In this document: piece by piece, positions 47,132 to 55,854 of the stretch | Numbering within the stretch: position 1 is the stretch's first letter | Layout of the letters: each line of letters starts with the position of its first letter | Assembly (NCBI RefSeq): GCF_902712875.1 | Contig: NZ_LR743509.1 | Span: 4,416,001-4,480,000, forward strand | DNA: 64,000 bases | DNA from: Hyphomicrobium sp. ghe19 | Lineage (GTDB): Bacteria > Pseudomonadota > Alphaproteobacteria > Rhizobiales > Hyphomicrobiaceae | Direction: 5' to 3' | Notes under the pieces: model-generated | Told to the model about the DNA's origin: nothing | The model's database searches: none | Seen by the model: only the letters and a program-made list of their open reading frames with translations | Made by a program: the position numbers and the translations under genes

Positions 47132-48859
47132 ATGGTACGCCTCGTCGTCTATCTGGTCACGATCGCTCTCATCGCCTCCGGTCTCGCCTGGCTCGCCGAC
47201 CGGCCCGGCACGTTGCAGATCGCCTGGCAGGGCTACGATATCGAGACGTCGGTTTTCCGCGCGGTCGTCATTCTGGCGGCGGCTGTGGCGACGCTCGTGT
47301 TCCTGTGGTCCATCTTTCGCGCGCTCTGGAACAGCCCGGCTGCCATCGGCCATCGCATGCTGCGGCAACGGCAGAAGAAGGGGCTCGATGCTCTTTCCGG
47401 CGGTCTGATTGCCATCGGCGCGGGCGACAGTGCCCTCGCATCTCGCTATGCGCTGCAGGCGCGCAAGACATTGCCGCATGAACCGTTGACGCATCTCTTG
47501 CGTGCGCAGTCCGCCGAACTTGCCGGCGATCGCGCCGCGGCGCGCCGCATATACGAAGCCATGCTCGCGTCGCCGGAAACGGAGCAGCTCGGCCTTCGTG
47601 GGCTTTTCCTGGAAGCACAGCGTGAGGGCGCAGGGGAAGCTGCCCGGCAATTTGCCGATCGGGCGCTCAAAGCCAATCCCAAACTCGGATGGTCGTCGAC
47701 GGCGCTCTTCGAGCAGCAGTGCAAGCAGAAGGATTGGTCCGGCGCACTGGCGACGCTGGAACACGCCAAGAAGAGCGGCCATATCTCGAAGTCTGTCGCT
47801 GATCGCAAGCGCGCCGTTCTCTTAACGGCAAAGGCTGTCGCCATCGAGGACGATGCGCCGGACAAGGCGCTCGCCTGGACGCTCGAAGCGCACGGGCTCG
47901 CGCCGGACCTCGTGCCCGCAGCGGTCATTGCCGGACGTATCCTCGCGTCGCGCGGCAATACCGCCAAGGCCGCGAAGGTACTTCAGAAGACGTGGACGAA
48001 ATCTCCGCATCCGGATCTTGCGGCGACCTACGCCTACGCCCGCATTGGCGACAGCACGCGCGATCGTCTCGACCGTGTGCGCCAGCTTGCGGCCCTCAAT
48101 CCGCATTCGATCGAAAGCCCCATTGCCGTTGCCACTACGGCGACGGAAGCGCGGTTGTACGACGAAGCCCGCCGGGCCCTCGAACCGCTTCTTGCCGATC
48201 GTCTCACGCAGCGCGTGGCGATGCTGATGGCGCGCATCGAAGCCGGCGAGAATGGCGAGAAGGGGCGCGTGCGCGAATGGCTGGCGCGGGCAATGAACGC
48301 GGCTCGCGATCCGGCCTGGATGGCCGACGACGTCATTTCCGATCATTGGGAGCCGACGTCGCCGGTCGATGGCCGTCTCGATGCCTTCCAATGGCGCGTG
48401 CCGGTCGAGACGACGGACGGCAAGGGAAGCGAAATTCTCGCCAGCAAGATCGATGAGCTTATTGCGATCGCGCCGGTTGCGACGACGGACGATGCCGAGC
48501 GTTCCGAAGCCGGACGCCCCGACAATCCGGATGATGTGGAAAGCAAGCTGGCTCAGACTGACGGCGACATCGTCGAGGCTGAACCCGTCACCGTTACCGT
48601 CAAGCCCAAGGGCGCCGGAGGCGAGCCGACAGCTCAGTTTCCAGAAGCGTCATTCAACGGCGTCGCTCGTCCTCTGCCTGCTGCGGAAGACGCGATCAAC
48701 GCGGCCCGGCGGGTGGCAACTCCGGATCGGGCCCCAGCCGTGAAGTCTGAGGCGAAGGTCTATGTCGCGCCTCGGGCGCCGGACGATCCGGGAACGGACC
48801 CCATCGAGCCAGAACTCGAACAGCCCGTGGCGCGTCGAAACTTTCGCACGGTCAACTAA
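47132..48859 (+). CDS. hemY: HemY-type TPR membrane protein
   Basis: A 575-aa inner-membrane protein. Two N-terminal membrane segments (about 3-20 and 41-63) belong to the HemY-N domain, followed by TPR-like helices (about 85-400) and a disordered acidic/Pro tail. Despite the name it is not protoporphyrinogen oxidase; it is tied to heme synthesis by operon position. It is 20 bases after the Mic60 gene. Confidence 0.92.
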   Translation: MVRLVVYLVTIALIASGLAWLADRPGTLQIAWQGYDIETSVFRAVVILAAAVATLVFLWSIFRALWNSPAAIGHRMLRQRQKKGLDALSGGLIAIGAGDSALASRYALQARKTLPHEPLTHLLRAQSAELAGDRAAARRIYEAMLASPETEQLGLRGLFLEAQREGAGEAARQFADRALKANPKLGWSSTALFEQQCKQKDWSGALATLEHAKKSGHISKSVADRKRAVLLTAKAVAIEDDAPDKALAWTLEAHGLAPDLVPAAVIAGRILASRGNTAKAAKVLQKTWTKSPHPDLAATYAYARIGDSTRDRLDRVRQLAALNPHSIESPIAVATTATEARLYDEARRALEPLLADRLTQRVAMLMARIEAGENGEKGRVREWLARAMNAARDPAWMADDVISDHWEPTSPVDGRLDAFQWRVPVETTDGKGSEILASKIDELIAIAPVATTDDAERSEAGRPDNPDDVESKLAQTDGDIVEAEPVTVTVKPKGAGGEPTAQFPEASFNGVARPLPAAEDAINAARRVATPDRAPAVKSEAKVYVAPRAPDDPGTDPIEPELEQPVARRNFRTVN

Positions 48860-48966
48860 CGACAGCTCGACAGGGCGGCCTATCGGACGCCCTGTTCGGC
48901 CGAGCTCGCAGAGCGTCGCGAGCTGCGGCTTGTATCCGGAGCTTGCCCCGCTTCGATTGGCGCAAA

Positions 48967-49701
48967 TTACTTCAATGGGACCGGTTCGGGTTCCCACTCG
49001 TTGCTGTACCCGCCGAACTTGTAACTGACTGAAATGCGCAGGGTGTCGATCGGGCCGAGGCTCGTCGCGATGTCGGATCCGCCGTTGAGTGCGGGAACAT
49101 CGGCGATGAACCTGTCCTTGTTGAAATCGTAATGCAGATATTCGGCGGTCAGGACGATGTTGTAGGCGAAGAGCAATTCGAAGCCGCCGCCATAGACCGC
49201 GCCCATATCGTTAGAGTGGAATTTGATCCTTCCCGCGATCTCGTCGGCATCTCGAAAGGTGTAGTCGGCGTTGCCCCAGCCGACGCCGGCGGTGCCGAAA
49301 ACCATCATGTTGTCGAAGATTGCGTAGCCCAGGCGTCCGCGAACGGTGCCGAGGCTGTCAAGTCTAGCGCTAGCGCTGTCGACGCCCGGGCCGCCATCGT
49401 CGAGAATGGAGGTTTCGTTTTTGCCCGTTCCCCACTGCCAGTCGCCCTCGACACCAACGACGTATCGGTCGAACTGGAAATTGTACCCGCCCTTCACGCC
49501 ATACGTCGGATGGTCTCTGCTGCCGGAATGAAGCGGCGGATCGCCGCCAACGTGGTCGTCAAAGAGCGTGGCAGTCGGGCTGTCGAAAACTGCGCTTGCG
49601 ATGCCGCCGATGTAGAACCCTTCGAATTGTCCGGGTTGGGCTGCTGCCGTTCCCCCGGTAAAAATCACTGCGATTGCTGCAATACCAAAGACTTTCACCA
49701 T
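48967..49701 (-). CDS. Outer-membrane beta-barrel porin-like protein
   Basis: A 244-aa protein with a signal peptide (1-21, TGGTAAA) and an 8-strand OmpA-like barrel similar to the Omp25/RopB/OMP_b-brl group: GFYIGGIASAVF at the start, YGVKGGYNFQFDRYVVGVEGDW, LGTVRGRLGYAIFDNMMVFGTAGVGWGNADYTF, and a final strand LRISVSYKFGG. A short charged tail follows the last strand. Confidence 0.85.
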   Translation of the reverse strand: MVKVFGIAAIAVIFTGGTAAAQPGQFEGFYIGGIASAVFDSPTATLFDDHVGGDPPLHSGSRDHPTYGVKGGYNFQFDRYVVGVEGDWQWGTGKNETSILDDGGPGVDSASARLDSLGTVRGRLGYAIFDNMMVFGTAGVGWGNADYTFRDADEIAGRIKFHSNDMGAVYGGGFELLFAYNIVLTAEYLHYDFNKDRFIADVPALNGGSDIATSLGPIDTLRISVSYKFGGYSNEWEPEPVPLK

Positions 49702-50339
49702 GACTAGAAATCCCTCACGCCAATAAAAGACGCCAAATACTGGGGCTAAGGGGTGCCTCGGGATTGATCCGTCTACAACTCAAACTGCGGTCGGCGCGCA
49801 ACATTTCTGTGCATTGGTTGTTGAGCCAACGTCCGGGGCGTTCAAAACACGTGTTTGTCGGATGGACGAGTAGACGAAAGGCAACAACTGCCGAGAGCGA
49901 TTCGCGCGACGTTCGACGGGGACACGGTCCCGCGCGAAGCTCGACACGGTTGCCATGTGGTCCGGTTCGCGATCCAGGCGCTATCTTGGGACACGTTCAA
50001 GCCGGACGACCAGCCGGCCGGAACCGGCTGCTTCCCTTGCCTTCCGTGCGGCGTTTTTGCCTGCATCGCTGTAATAAGGCGCTGTAATAAGGCGCTTTCA
50101 GAACAGCCGATTAGGGCTCTGCGGCCCTGTCTACCCCGGCGACATCGTTTGCAGCTTGCGATGTTGGAGTTGGTGCGCTAGGACGCTCGAACTCGATGCG
50201 CGATGCGCCTACTTCCGAGGTTCGTACGGGCCGATTGGCCGGAACCAAGGATAACGGCGCATTCTGTGCTTAGAGGGTGCGAGATGAATTTTCGTGCACA
50301 GGATATCGACAAGCATCGACCGGCTTTGTCGAATTTGAT
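49702..50339. other. Gene-free interval before tRNA-Thr
   Basis: About 640 bases with only short frames that look like composition artefacts. A 15-base unit around CTGTAATAAGGCG is repeated twice in tandem at about 50067-50097. The tRNA promoter should lie near the right end. Confidence 0.5.
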
Positions 50340-50415
50340 GCCGCTTTAGCTCAGCCGGTAGAGCACGTCATTCGTAATGACGGGGTCGCGTGTTCGAGTC
50401 ACGCAAGCGGCACCA
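50340..50415 (+). tRNA. tRNA-Thr (CGT), integration site of the adjacent element
   Basis: Full cloverleaf of 76 nt: acceptor GCCGCTT / AAGCGGC, D-arm GCTC..GAGC, anticodon loop TTCGTAA (anticodon CGT), T-arm GCGTG-TTCGAGT-CACGC, and encoded CCA at 50413-50415. From 50363 onward the sequence is repeated at 58892, so the 3' two-thirds were supplied by the element and the tRNA remains intact. Confidence 0.97.
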
Positions 50416-50417
50416 TT
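50363..50417 (+). repeat. attL: 55-bp direct repeat in tRNA-Thr
   Basis: Identical to 58892-58946 over 55 bases, covering the anticodon arm, T-arm, acceptor end and CCA, plus TT. It is the left boundary of the integrated element. Confidence 0.95.
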
Positions 50418-50834
50418 AAATTCAATCGGTTAGCTCCGTCGCATCTCTTAAAGAATCCCACGGACACCGATTTAATCCCACCCTGATACCACAATTCTGC
50501 CGGTGCGATCTTGCCCGGTATCCGAATGATCCCGTGCTCCACGTTCACTCGCGAGCTTGCTTCGCAAGCCTTGTCGCCTAGCGGCTCCTCGCTCCTTCAC
50601 TACGCATTCGCTCGCTACGCTCGCTCACGCTACCGGCTGAGCTAACGCGGCATTAATCGACAAGCAGCTGATCGATAAGCCTGAGGTATGCGTCTGTGGA
50701 GATCGCAGCCTTGACGGTCAAAGCAGCTGAAACGTCGGACCCCCATAGGAGGGGGGACGGGGCCACAATGGCCTCAGGAATTGCACCTCGAATCTTGCTA
50801 ACAGAAATTCCGCGAATGGCAGGAGCTGAGAGCA
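50418..50834. other. Left-end region of the element
   Basis: No gene. It holds a TGATACCACA box at 50484-50493 and a motif CGGTGCGATCTTGCCCG at 50501-50517, both of which recur at the right end. It also has imperfect GCTCGCTACGCTCGCT-type repeats at about 50605-50630 and an inverted fragment resembling the 5' end of tRNA-Thr at 50630-50651. Confidence 0.6.
50630..50651 (-). repeat. Inverted tRNA-Thr 5'-end fragment
   Basis: Read on the minus strand, these 22 bases match the first 22 bases of tRNA-Thr (50340-50361) with one mismatch, covering the acceptor strand and start of the D-arm. Similarity stops abruptly. It is not a functional tRNA. Confidence 0.7.
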
Positions 50835-51515
50835 ATGACCAAGCCGACCACATTAAAAACGAATTGCCCGCACTGCAAAGTCATCAACGAAGCATTCTCC
50901 TATAGGCATACCTACACATTCAATGACGATCGACGCGACCTTGATGTTCTCTGGTTCGCTTGCAATTCCTGCCAGATGCCCATTTCGTTGGTTATTCAAA
51001 GATTGGGTACTCATATAACAGCGGTCAATGCGAATCGTTCGTGGACGCGGACCACACACGATGGACCCTATCGTGTGATTGCGATGTTTCCCGAGCAGCC
51101 TGAAGCCGGCATGGCTCCAGACTTTACTCCCGACAACATCGCTTCGTTTTTCAATCAGGGGTCTCGTTCACTCGAAAGTGGAGATTTCGATCTGGCTGGA
51201 ATGGGCTTTCGCAAAGCCATCGATACCGCTACCAAAAAACTTATCCGTGAAATCAATCCGGAGGATTTGAATGCGCGCCTAGGCGACACGTTCGTCAAGC
51301 GTATCGAATGGCTTCATTCTAAAGGCAAGTTGACGGAGCAGATTAAAGACTGGTCGCACATCGTTAGACTTGAAGGCAACGAAGCCGCGCACGAAGAGGA
51401 CCTTTACAAAAAGGAAGACGCCGCTCAGCTCCAGCACTTCACCGAGATGTTTCTCCAATACGTATTCACAATGCCCCGCAAGATCCAAGCCTATCGAAAC
51501 CCGTCGACAGATTGA
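50835..51515 (+). CDS. Zinc-ribbon DUF4145 protein (candidate defence cargo)
   Basis: A 226-aa soluble protein. The N-terminal zinc ribbon has C11, C14, C43 and C46 (CPHC ... CNSC). The C-terminal domain, about 105-220, matches DUF4145: DFDLAGMGFRKAIDTATKKLI and HIVRLEGNEAAHEED. The R178...H186 pair there looks like the Arg-His pair of HEPN-type folds (inference). DUF4145 often occurs with restriction and other defence genes. AGGAG precedes ATG 50835. It is followed at 18 bases by the TIR-like gene, so the two are probably one operon. Confidence 0.8.
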   Translation: MTKPTTLKTNCPHCKVINEAFSYRHTYTFNDDRRDLDVLWFACNSCQMPISLVIQRLGTHITAVNANRSWTRTTHDGPYRVIAMFPEQPEAGMAPDFTPDNIASFFNQGSRSLESGDFDLAGMGFRKAIDTATKKLIREINPEDLNARLGDTFVKRIEWLHSKGKLTEQIKDWSHIVRLEGNEAAHEEDLYKKEDAAQLQHFTEMFLQYVFTMPRKIQAYRNPSTD

Positions 51516-51532
51516 TTGACCGAGGATTTTTC

Positions 51533-52288
51533 ATGGCCACTTCCACGAAACTTCGCTGTTTTGTTATCTCACCTATTGGTGACGAGAGGACAGAAACAAG
51601 AAAGAACGCGGACATGGTTCTGGAGTCGATCATCAAGCGAGCATTAGAGCCCGAGTTCGAAGTTATTCGGTCCGATGCTTTCGGTCACTCGCAGATGATT
51701 ACCAGAAACATCATCGATGCCATCACAACTTACGAGCTGGCAGTCGCTGACTTGACCACTCACAATCCAAACGTCTTCTACGAGCTTGGCCTTCGACACA
51801 TGATGGAGAAGCCGGTTATTCCTATTTGCCGCGAGGGAGAGAAAATCCCTTTCGACAACATGGGGGTGAGTACGATCTTCTACGACATTAGCGACATTCA
51901 CAGCCATAAGTCCGCTGCGGATAAAATCCGCGCTTGCGCGGCCACTGTCATGTCGGGCTCGTACGTCGTGAGCAATCCGGTCACATCAGCTCGTGGTGAA
52001 ATTAAGCTAGCGAAGAGCGCGGATGATAAGGACCAAGTCATTGCAAATTTGAGCGATCGGGTTGGCGAAATTGAACGGCGACTCATAAAGGCGGCCGAGG
52101 GCGCGCGTAGAGCTAGAGAAATTATACAAGGCGACGAGGTCGAAAACATAATGGCGAAGATAAAAAATCTTACCGCGCGGCGCGAAGCCAGGGGAATGCG
52201 CAGCCAAGCAGGCAGCAACGATGGCTTCCCATCGATAGAAGAAGTGGTGGAGCTGCCGCCAGGAGGGCCGGAGCGATCTATAGGATAA
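51533..52288 (+). CDS. TIR-like / nucleoside 2-deoxyribosyltransferase-like protein
   Basis: A 251-aa protein. The first ~130 residues form a Rossmann-like domain: CFVISPIGDE at 9-18, then an acidic strand VADLTTHNPNVFYELGLRH at about 71-89, with E84 in the position of the catalytic Glu of TIR and deoxyribosyltransferase enzymes. The family is often tied to NAD- or nucleotide-processing immunity proteins. Residues about 165-220 are a coiled coil, suggesting oligomerisation. GAGG lies 7 bases before ATG 51533; a TTG at 51512 overlapping the upstream stop is an alternative. It is the second gene of the cargo pair. Confidence 0.75.
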   Translation: MATSTKLRCFVISPIGDERTETRKNADMVLESIIKRALEPEFEVIRSDAFGHSQMITRNIIDAITTYELAVADLTTHNPNVFYELGLRHMMEKPVIPICREGEKIPFDNMGVSTIFYDISDIHSHKSAADKIRACAATVMSGSYVVSNPVTSARGEIKLAKSADDKDQVIANLSDRVGEIERRLIKAAEGARRAREIIQGDEVENIMAKIKNLTARREARGMRSQAGSNDGFPSIEEVVELPPGGPERSIG

Positions 52289-52356
52289 GGACGATCCCAA
52301 GGGCGGACATCGAAACGCGCCCGGAACCGTCCATGTGGCCAGCCATGAAGTTGATA

Positions 52357-52535
52357 GGTCACCAAGGGTCACCAACTGGGACCCTGACTCTGGTTGCCCT
52401 GGTTACCCCCTATTCTCTACGTAAAGAATTTTTATAAATAAATATATATATTACAATAACTTAGCATATGGCTGGCGGTTTACCTAACCAGGGTCACCAA
52501 GGGTAACCAGTGGCTGGCTAGAAGGGTTGGTTACC
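52357..52535. other. Candidate replication origin of the element
   Basis: Six copies of GGTNACC (52357, 52367, 52401, 52492, 52502, 52529) flank an AT-rich stretch of about 45 bases (52420-52466). The right-hand boxes overlap the last codons of the primase-helicase gene. Iterons on both sides of an AT-rich core at the 3' end of the replication gene is the plan of staphylococcal pathogenicity-island origins. Inference from layout. Confidence 0.5.
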
Positions 52536-54397
52536 CCTCCAGCAGTTGCCTTTTCAGGGAGCATGGTGTGCCACACGCCGTCGATCTGTTCGCTAACGAG
52601 GCCAAGAGCTTTTCTGACTCGCGTAAGCGTCCCGCCTCTGATCGATAGCTGCTCCATTGCCTTATCGAAATCACGAACCGCCATGGTCCCTGAGTTGCTC
52701 TCAAAAAGCTCACGGGTGTTTTCTATGGCGAGCTGAAGCTTACCGCCTTCCTTCCTCTGATAGAGCACCTGCTCTGCGCTGACGTTCGACGTGAAGTTCT
52801 CCCATTCAACGCGAGATGTCTTGATGTCGTTTGGGAGAGTGACGCCGACGATGCGACAGCTATAGGAACGGCTACTGGGAGCAACGTTGTTCTTAAGCGT
52901 CGTAATGGTCAGCCGCTCTTTGTCGTTCACGTCGGATGAGACAAGGAATGCAGACCGTGCAGCCGCTGCCCAGGCCCCCGATCCTTGCAATCGATCCAAT
53001 GGCGAGTTCTTGTCGCTCTTGTTCAAGTGCATGACTATGACGACCGACAGTCTGAATTCTTGAGCCAACGCCGCTAGCTTCGAGGTGATGTGTCGAATGT
53101 CCGTCACGTTGTTGTTGTCGGACTTGCCAAGGTGTGCGGTGATTGGATCGACGATGATCAACTTAACATCGCCAATTTCCTCGATGGCCTTGCGCAATCG
53201 AGTATCGGTATCTCGACCGAGAACGAAGTCCTGGTCCTCGACAACGTAGCATCGTTCTTTTTTTGCGTTACAGGCGACCAGCCTCGGAGCGACGGTGTAT
53301 TCAGAGACGTCCTCAGAAGAGAGGACGACAACATTCCCTTGCTCTGCTGTGTCTCCTGTAACGGGCCACTTGCCGCCGTTGCTGACGATGGAAGCAATGC
53401 CAAGGGCCATAGTGGATTTGCCGACACCCGGTTCGCCAGCAATAATCGACAATGACCCCTTTGCAAGGATGCCTTCCCAAAGCCAATCAACCTTTTCAGG
53501 TGTGATGTCCTCAAGCACTCGATACTTCAGCTTTCCTTTTGGCGCTTCCGGCTCAGGCTCCTTGCGCTGTCGAGGATTTTTGGCTGCCGCGATCATTGCG
53601 GATCGAAGCGTCTTCTCAACTCCATTGGAGCCGCCGCTCGTTTCGTCAAAGTACAGGCCGTTCTCCTTGGTCGCATTTCGCAATCCTTCGATTGCTTCCT
53701 CCGCGTTGATCTCACCTCCTGCCACCAACCGACCAATGGCAAACGTTGATTTATTTGCTTGATTGTTCCGATGGTCTGTCGTGTTGGACAGCTTCGCAAT
53801 TTCTTGCTGTAGAGCTGACCTGCCGTATGGAGTGGTTTCGGCGTTATCGTTGGCAGGGTGGACGGTCAGCGAGCCATCGTCCTCATACTTCCGCGTCCCC
53901 AGATCAACGAGCCATGACGGAAGCTCAGCAATCTTCACCTCGTCGAGTCTGACAATCCATTCGTAAGCCGTGCCGCTTTCGTGCACAGACGGCGGAACCG
54001 ATACGAGATGATTGTCGCCTAACAACTCGCCGTAGGGCAGTTCGGTGACGGACCTTAGTTTGCAGCCTGTCGGGCTCTTAAAATAGAAGTGCTTGCCCCG
54101 GCTGGTCTTGACTGTTGGGGTTAGTGGAAGCTTGATCTTTGCATCTTCGAACGCTTGCAAATCGTCCACATCCAGCACAACGACAGTGCTGGATGGACCA
54201 ACTTTTATGCTGACGTTCTTTTCCGGGCCGTCCGAAAACCAGCTTCGCAGCTCATGCTGCTGAGGCTTGGTCTGCTGATCATACTTTCCCCAAGGCACAA
54301 CGGGCTGCTTGCTCTTGAACTTCGTGGGTATGACGCAGAAACCTTGGTCCGCGAGATTGTAAATTTCGTTGAGAAAATTCGATGTCTTCGTTTGCAT
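52484..54397 (-). CDS. Primase-polymerase / RepA-like helicase fusion
   Basis: A 637-aa replication protein. The N-terminal bifunctional prim-pol domain (about 8-165) has the catalytic LDVDD at 75-79, SRGKHFYF at 99-106 and the VPPSVHESGTAYEW motif at 134-147. The central RecA/AAA_25 ATPase has Walker A GEPGVGKST at 321-329 and Walker B LIIVD at 413-417, then VIVMHLNKSD. The C-terminus looks like a winged helix (LSIRGGTLTRVRKALGL). It lies one base after the preceding gene's stop codon. Such proteins start and unwind plasmid or satellite replication. Confidence 0.9.
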   Translation of the reverse strand: MQTKTSNFLNEIYNLADQGFCVIPTKFKSKQPVVPWGKYDQQTKPQQHELRSWFSDGPEKNVSIKVGPSSTVVVLDVDDLQAFEDAKIKLPLTPTVKTSRGKHFYFKSPTGCKLRSVTELPYGELLGDNHLVSVPPSVHESGTAYEWIVRLDEVKIAELPSWLVDLGTRKYEDDGSLTVHPANDNAETTPYGRSALQQEIAKLSNTTDHRNNQANKSTFAIGRLVAGGEINAEEAIEGLRNATKENGLYFDETSGGSNGVEKTLRSAMIAAAKNPRQRKEPEPEAPKGKLKYRVLEDITPEKVDWLWEGILAKGSLSIIAGEPGVGKSTMALGIASIVSNGGKWPVTGDTAEQGNVVVLSSEDVSEYTVAPRLVACNAKKERCYVVEDQDFVLGRDTDTRLRKAIEEIGDVKLIIVDPITAHLGKSDNNNVTDIRHITSKLAALAQEFRLSVVIVMHLNKSDKNSPLDRLQGSGAWAAAARSAFLVSSDVNDKERLTITTLKNNVAPSSRSYSCRIVGVTLPNDIKTSRVEWENFTSNVSAEQVLYQRKEGGKLQLAIENTRELFESNSGTMAVRDFDKAMEQLSIRGGTLTRVRKALGLVSEQIDGVWHTMLPEKATAGGVTNPSSQPLVTLGDPG

Positions 54398-54398
54398 G

Positions 54399-54662
54399 TT
54401 AGGTGCTTACTCCACAATAAATCAAAAAATATCCGTCTATCGGCTTGCGTCCGCGTCGGTGATTGTCGGGCTTGCAGCCGCTTTCGATGAAACCAGAAAT
54501 GTATCCAATGTCCTCTTTTGTTAGGTCCTCCTTTTCCAATCGATGAGTGTGCTCAACTCCGCACCCTGGGCATTTGACCACAACCAGATCGCTGGATAAC
54601 CAAGGTCTGCTGTGACAGCGGAGAATAGGATCACGTCCTGGATAGACATCAGGCCGCTCCAT
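54399..54662 (-). CDS. Hypothetical protein with one zinc-type CxxC
   Basis: An 87-aa protein from ATG 54662, which has GAGGA at good spacing; a longer frame starts at 54725 but has a poor ribosome site and overlaps the upstream gene more. It has CPGCGVEHTH, a possible zinc knuckle, and further Cys at CKPDN and YCG. No family recognised. It overlaps the HNH-like gene by 14 bases. Confidence 0.6.
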   Translation of the reverse strand: MERPDVYPGRDPILRCHSRPWLSSDLVVVKCPGCGVEHTHRLEKEDLTKEDIGYISGFIESGCKPDNHRRGRKPIDGYFLIYCGVST

Positions 54663-55050
54663 CGGGTCGTTCCTCAATCGACATTGATGATCGAATGAAA
54701 TCTCTGTCTCTACGCTTGCCGCCATTCTTGTGATTGTCCATCAGCACAAGGTTTGGGCGGCAAAGGTTCAGCGGGTTGCCGTCCTTGTAGCGGACCTTCA
54801 TTCCCGGCTGAGCATCGAGCAACACACGAGCAACGCCGACCTTGCTGCCTGTGATCGAAGACGCAAGGACGTGATCCTTGCCAGGGGGCGTGAGCCAATT
54901 CGGGCTGAGCTTGATGTCATTGATCAGCGCGTCGTAGTCCGACTTCCAAAGGGAAGCGATCTTGTCTTCTTGTTTGTTGAGTGAAACGAGGATCAGCTCT
55001 TGGTTATCTGATGCAACAATCTTGGTCGTTCGCAAATTCTTTTTTGCCAT
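54649..55050 (-). CDS. HNH/AP2-like small protein
   Basis: A 133-aa protein. The segment MKVRYKDGNPLNLCRPNLVLMDNHKN resembles the part of HNH homing endonucleases and AP2-like DNA binders where the usual text is DGNPLNLRRENL. No complete HNH catalytic set is visible, so it may only bind DNA. ATG 55050 follows a strong GGAG; the frame is open 21 codons further. Confidence 0.6.
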   Translation of the reverse strand: MAKKNLRTTKIVASDNQELILVSLNKQEDKIASLWKSDYDALINDIKLSPNWLTPPGKDHVLASSITGSKVGVARVLLDAQPGMKVRYKDGNPLNLCRPNLVLMDNHKNGGKRRDRDFIRSSMSIEERPDGAA

Positions 55051-55128
55051 TGAAAATTTCTCCAAAAATAATTGGACGGCGATGTCTCCAGAAAGGACCT
55101 CAGCCGGAAGCACCGCCGCTAATGGTGG

Positions 55129-55599
55129 TTATTCTTCAACCTCGGGCTTGCTAGCCTTCAGTTCGGACTCGAGGAAAGTCTTCTCGATAATCTTGTGTTC
55201 TTCGATCTCACGAGGCAGAGGGTCACGAGTGCCAGCAAGCTTTTCTTGCTCACGCTTCGCGCGCTTTCGCTCGATGATGAGAGAACCGTTCTCCTTAGCT
55301 TTGGGGTCGCCATGCTTGACGATGACTTGCTGCGCTAAGGTCTGACTTGTGAAGTTGCCCTCAAGCTCAGGCGGCAGCTTCGATCCATCGATAGTCTGGA
55401 TGTACCAAAAGCCGTGACCTTGCTTCGTGTCGCTGCAAAGGAAGTGACCTTGGTACTCGTAGTAGCAAAGCCCGTCGCGCATGCCCTTCGGGGTGTTCGG
55501 CTCGATCTGAATAAGCTCTCTCGCTTTCTTCAGGACCGCTTCTTCAATACCAGTGACGATGAACTTCCCGTCTCGCTGATGATAGGTAATCTCAGACAT
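55129..55599 (-). CDS. Hypothetical element protein
   Basis: A 156-aa charged protein with no recognised family. The first ~85 residues look folded (YHQRDGKFIVTGIEEAVLKKAREL ... LCYYEYQGHFLCSDT), the rest is Lys/Glu-rich and probably helical or disordered. It overlaps the end of the preceding gene by 8 bases, so it is part of the leftward operon. Confidence 0.65.
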   Translation of the reverse strand: MSEITYHQRDGKFIVTGIEEAVLKKARELIQIEPNTPKGMRDGLCYYEYQGHFLCSDTKQGHGFWYIQTIDGSKLPPELEGNFTSQTLAQQVIVKHGDPKAKENGSLIIERKRAKREQEKLAGTRDPLPREIEEHKIIEKTFLESELKASKPEVEE

Positions 55600-55834
55600 T
55601 AGACTTCGCCCCCCTCTTCTTTGCCTTCGTCTTCTTGGGGGCAGTCGTGCCGTAAGATGATGCAGAGAGTGATCCTGGCTGAGACCCCTTTCTCAACTGC
55701 TCAAGTTGACTGGCACTCACGAACGGTCCTTCCTTGTTCAAAGGCACAACGTTGACTGTGAAGGTGAGGCCGTCTGCAATAGTTCGGGCAACTTCTTGAT
55801 TGTTGCCGATAGCTTTCTTGATCGTCTTATCCAT
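55592..55834 (-). CDS. Small basic hypothetical protein
   Basis: An 80-aa protein: an N-terminal part (KAIGNNQEVARTIADGLTFTVNVVPLN) and a disordered Lys-rich tail (PKKTKAKKRGAKS) that may contact nucleic acid. No family recognised. It overlaps the next gene, supporting one operon. Confidence 0.6.
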   Translation of the reverse strand: MDKTIKKAIGNNQEVARTIADGLTFTVNVVPLNKEGPFVSASQLEQLRKGSQPGSLSASSYGTTAPKKTKAKKRGAKSNV

Positions 55835-55854
55835 AAAAAATACTCCGAGTTTCG

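Noticed and set aside
49764..50181. Overlapping short rightward frames before tRNA-Thr
   Set aside because: They overlap each other in different frames, lack ribosome sites and show no family features.
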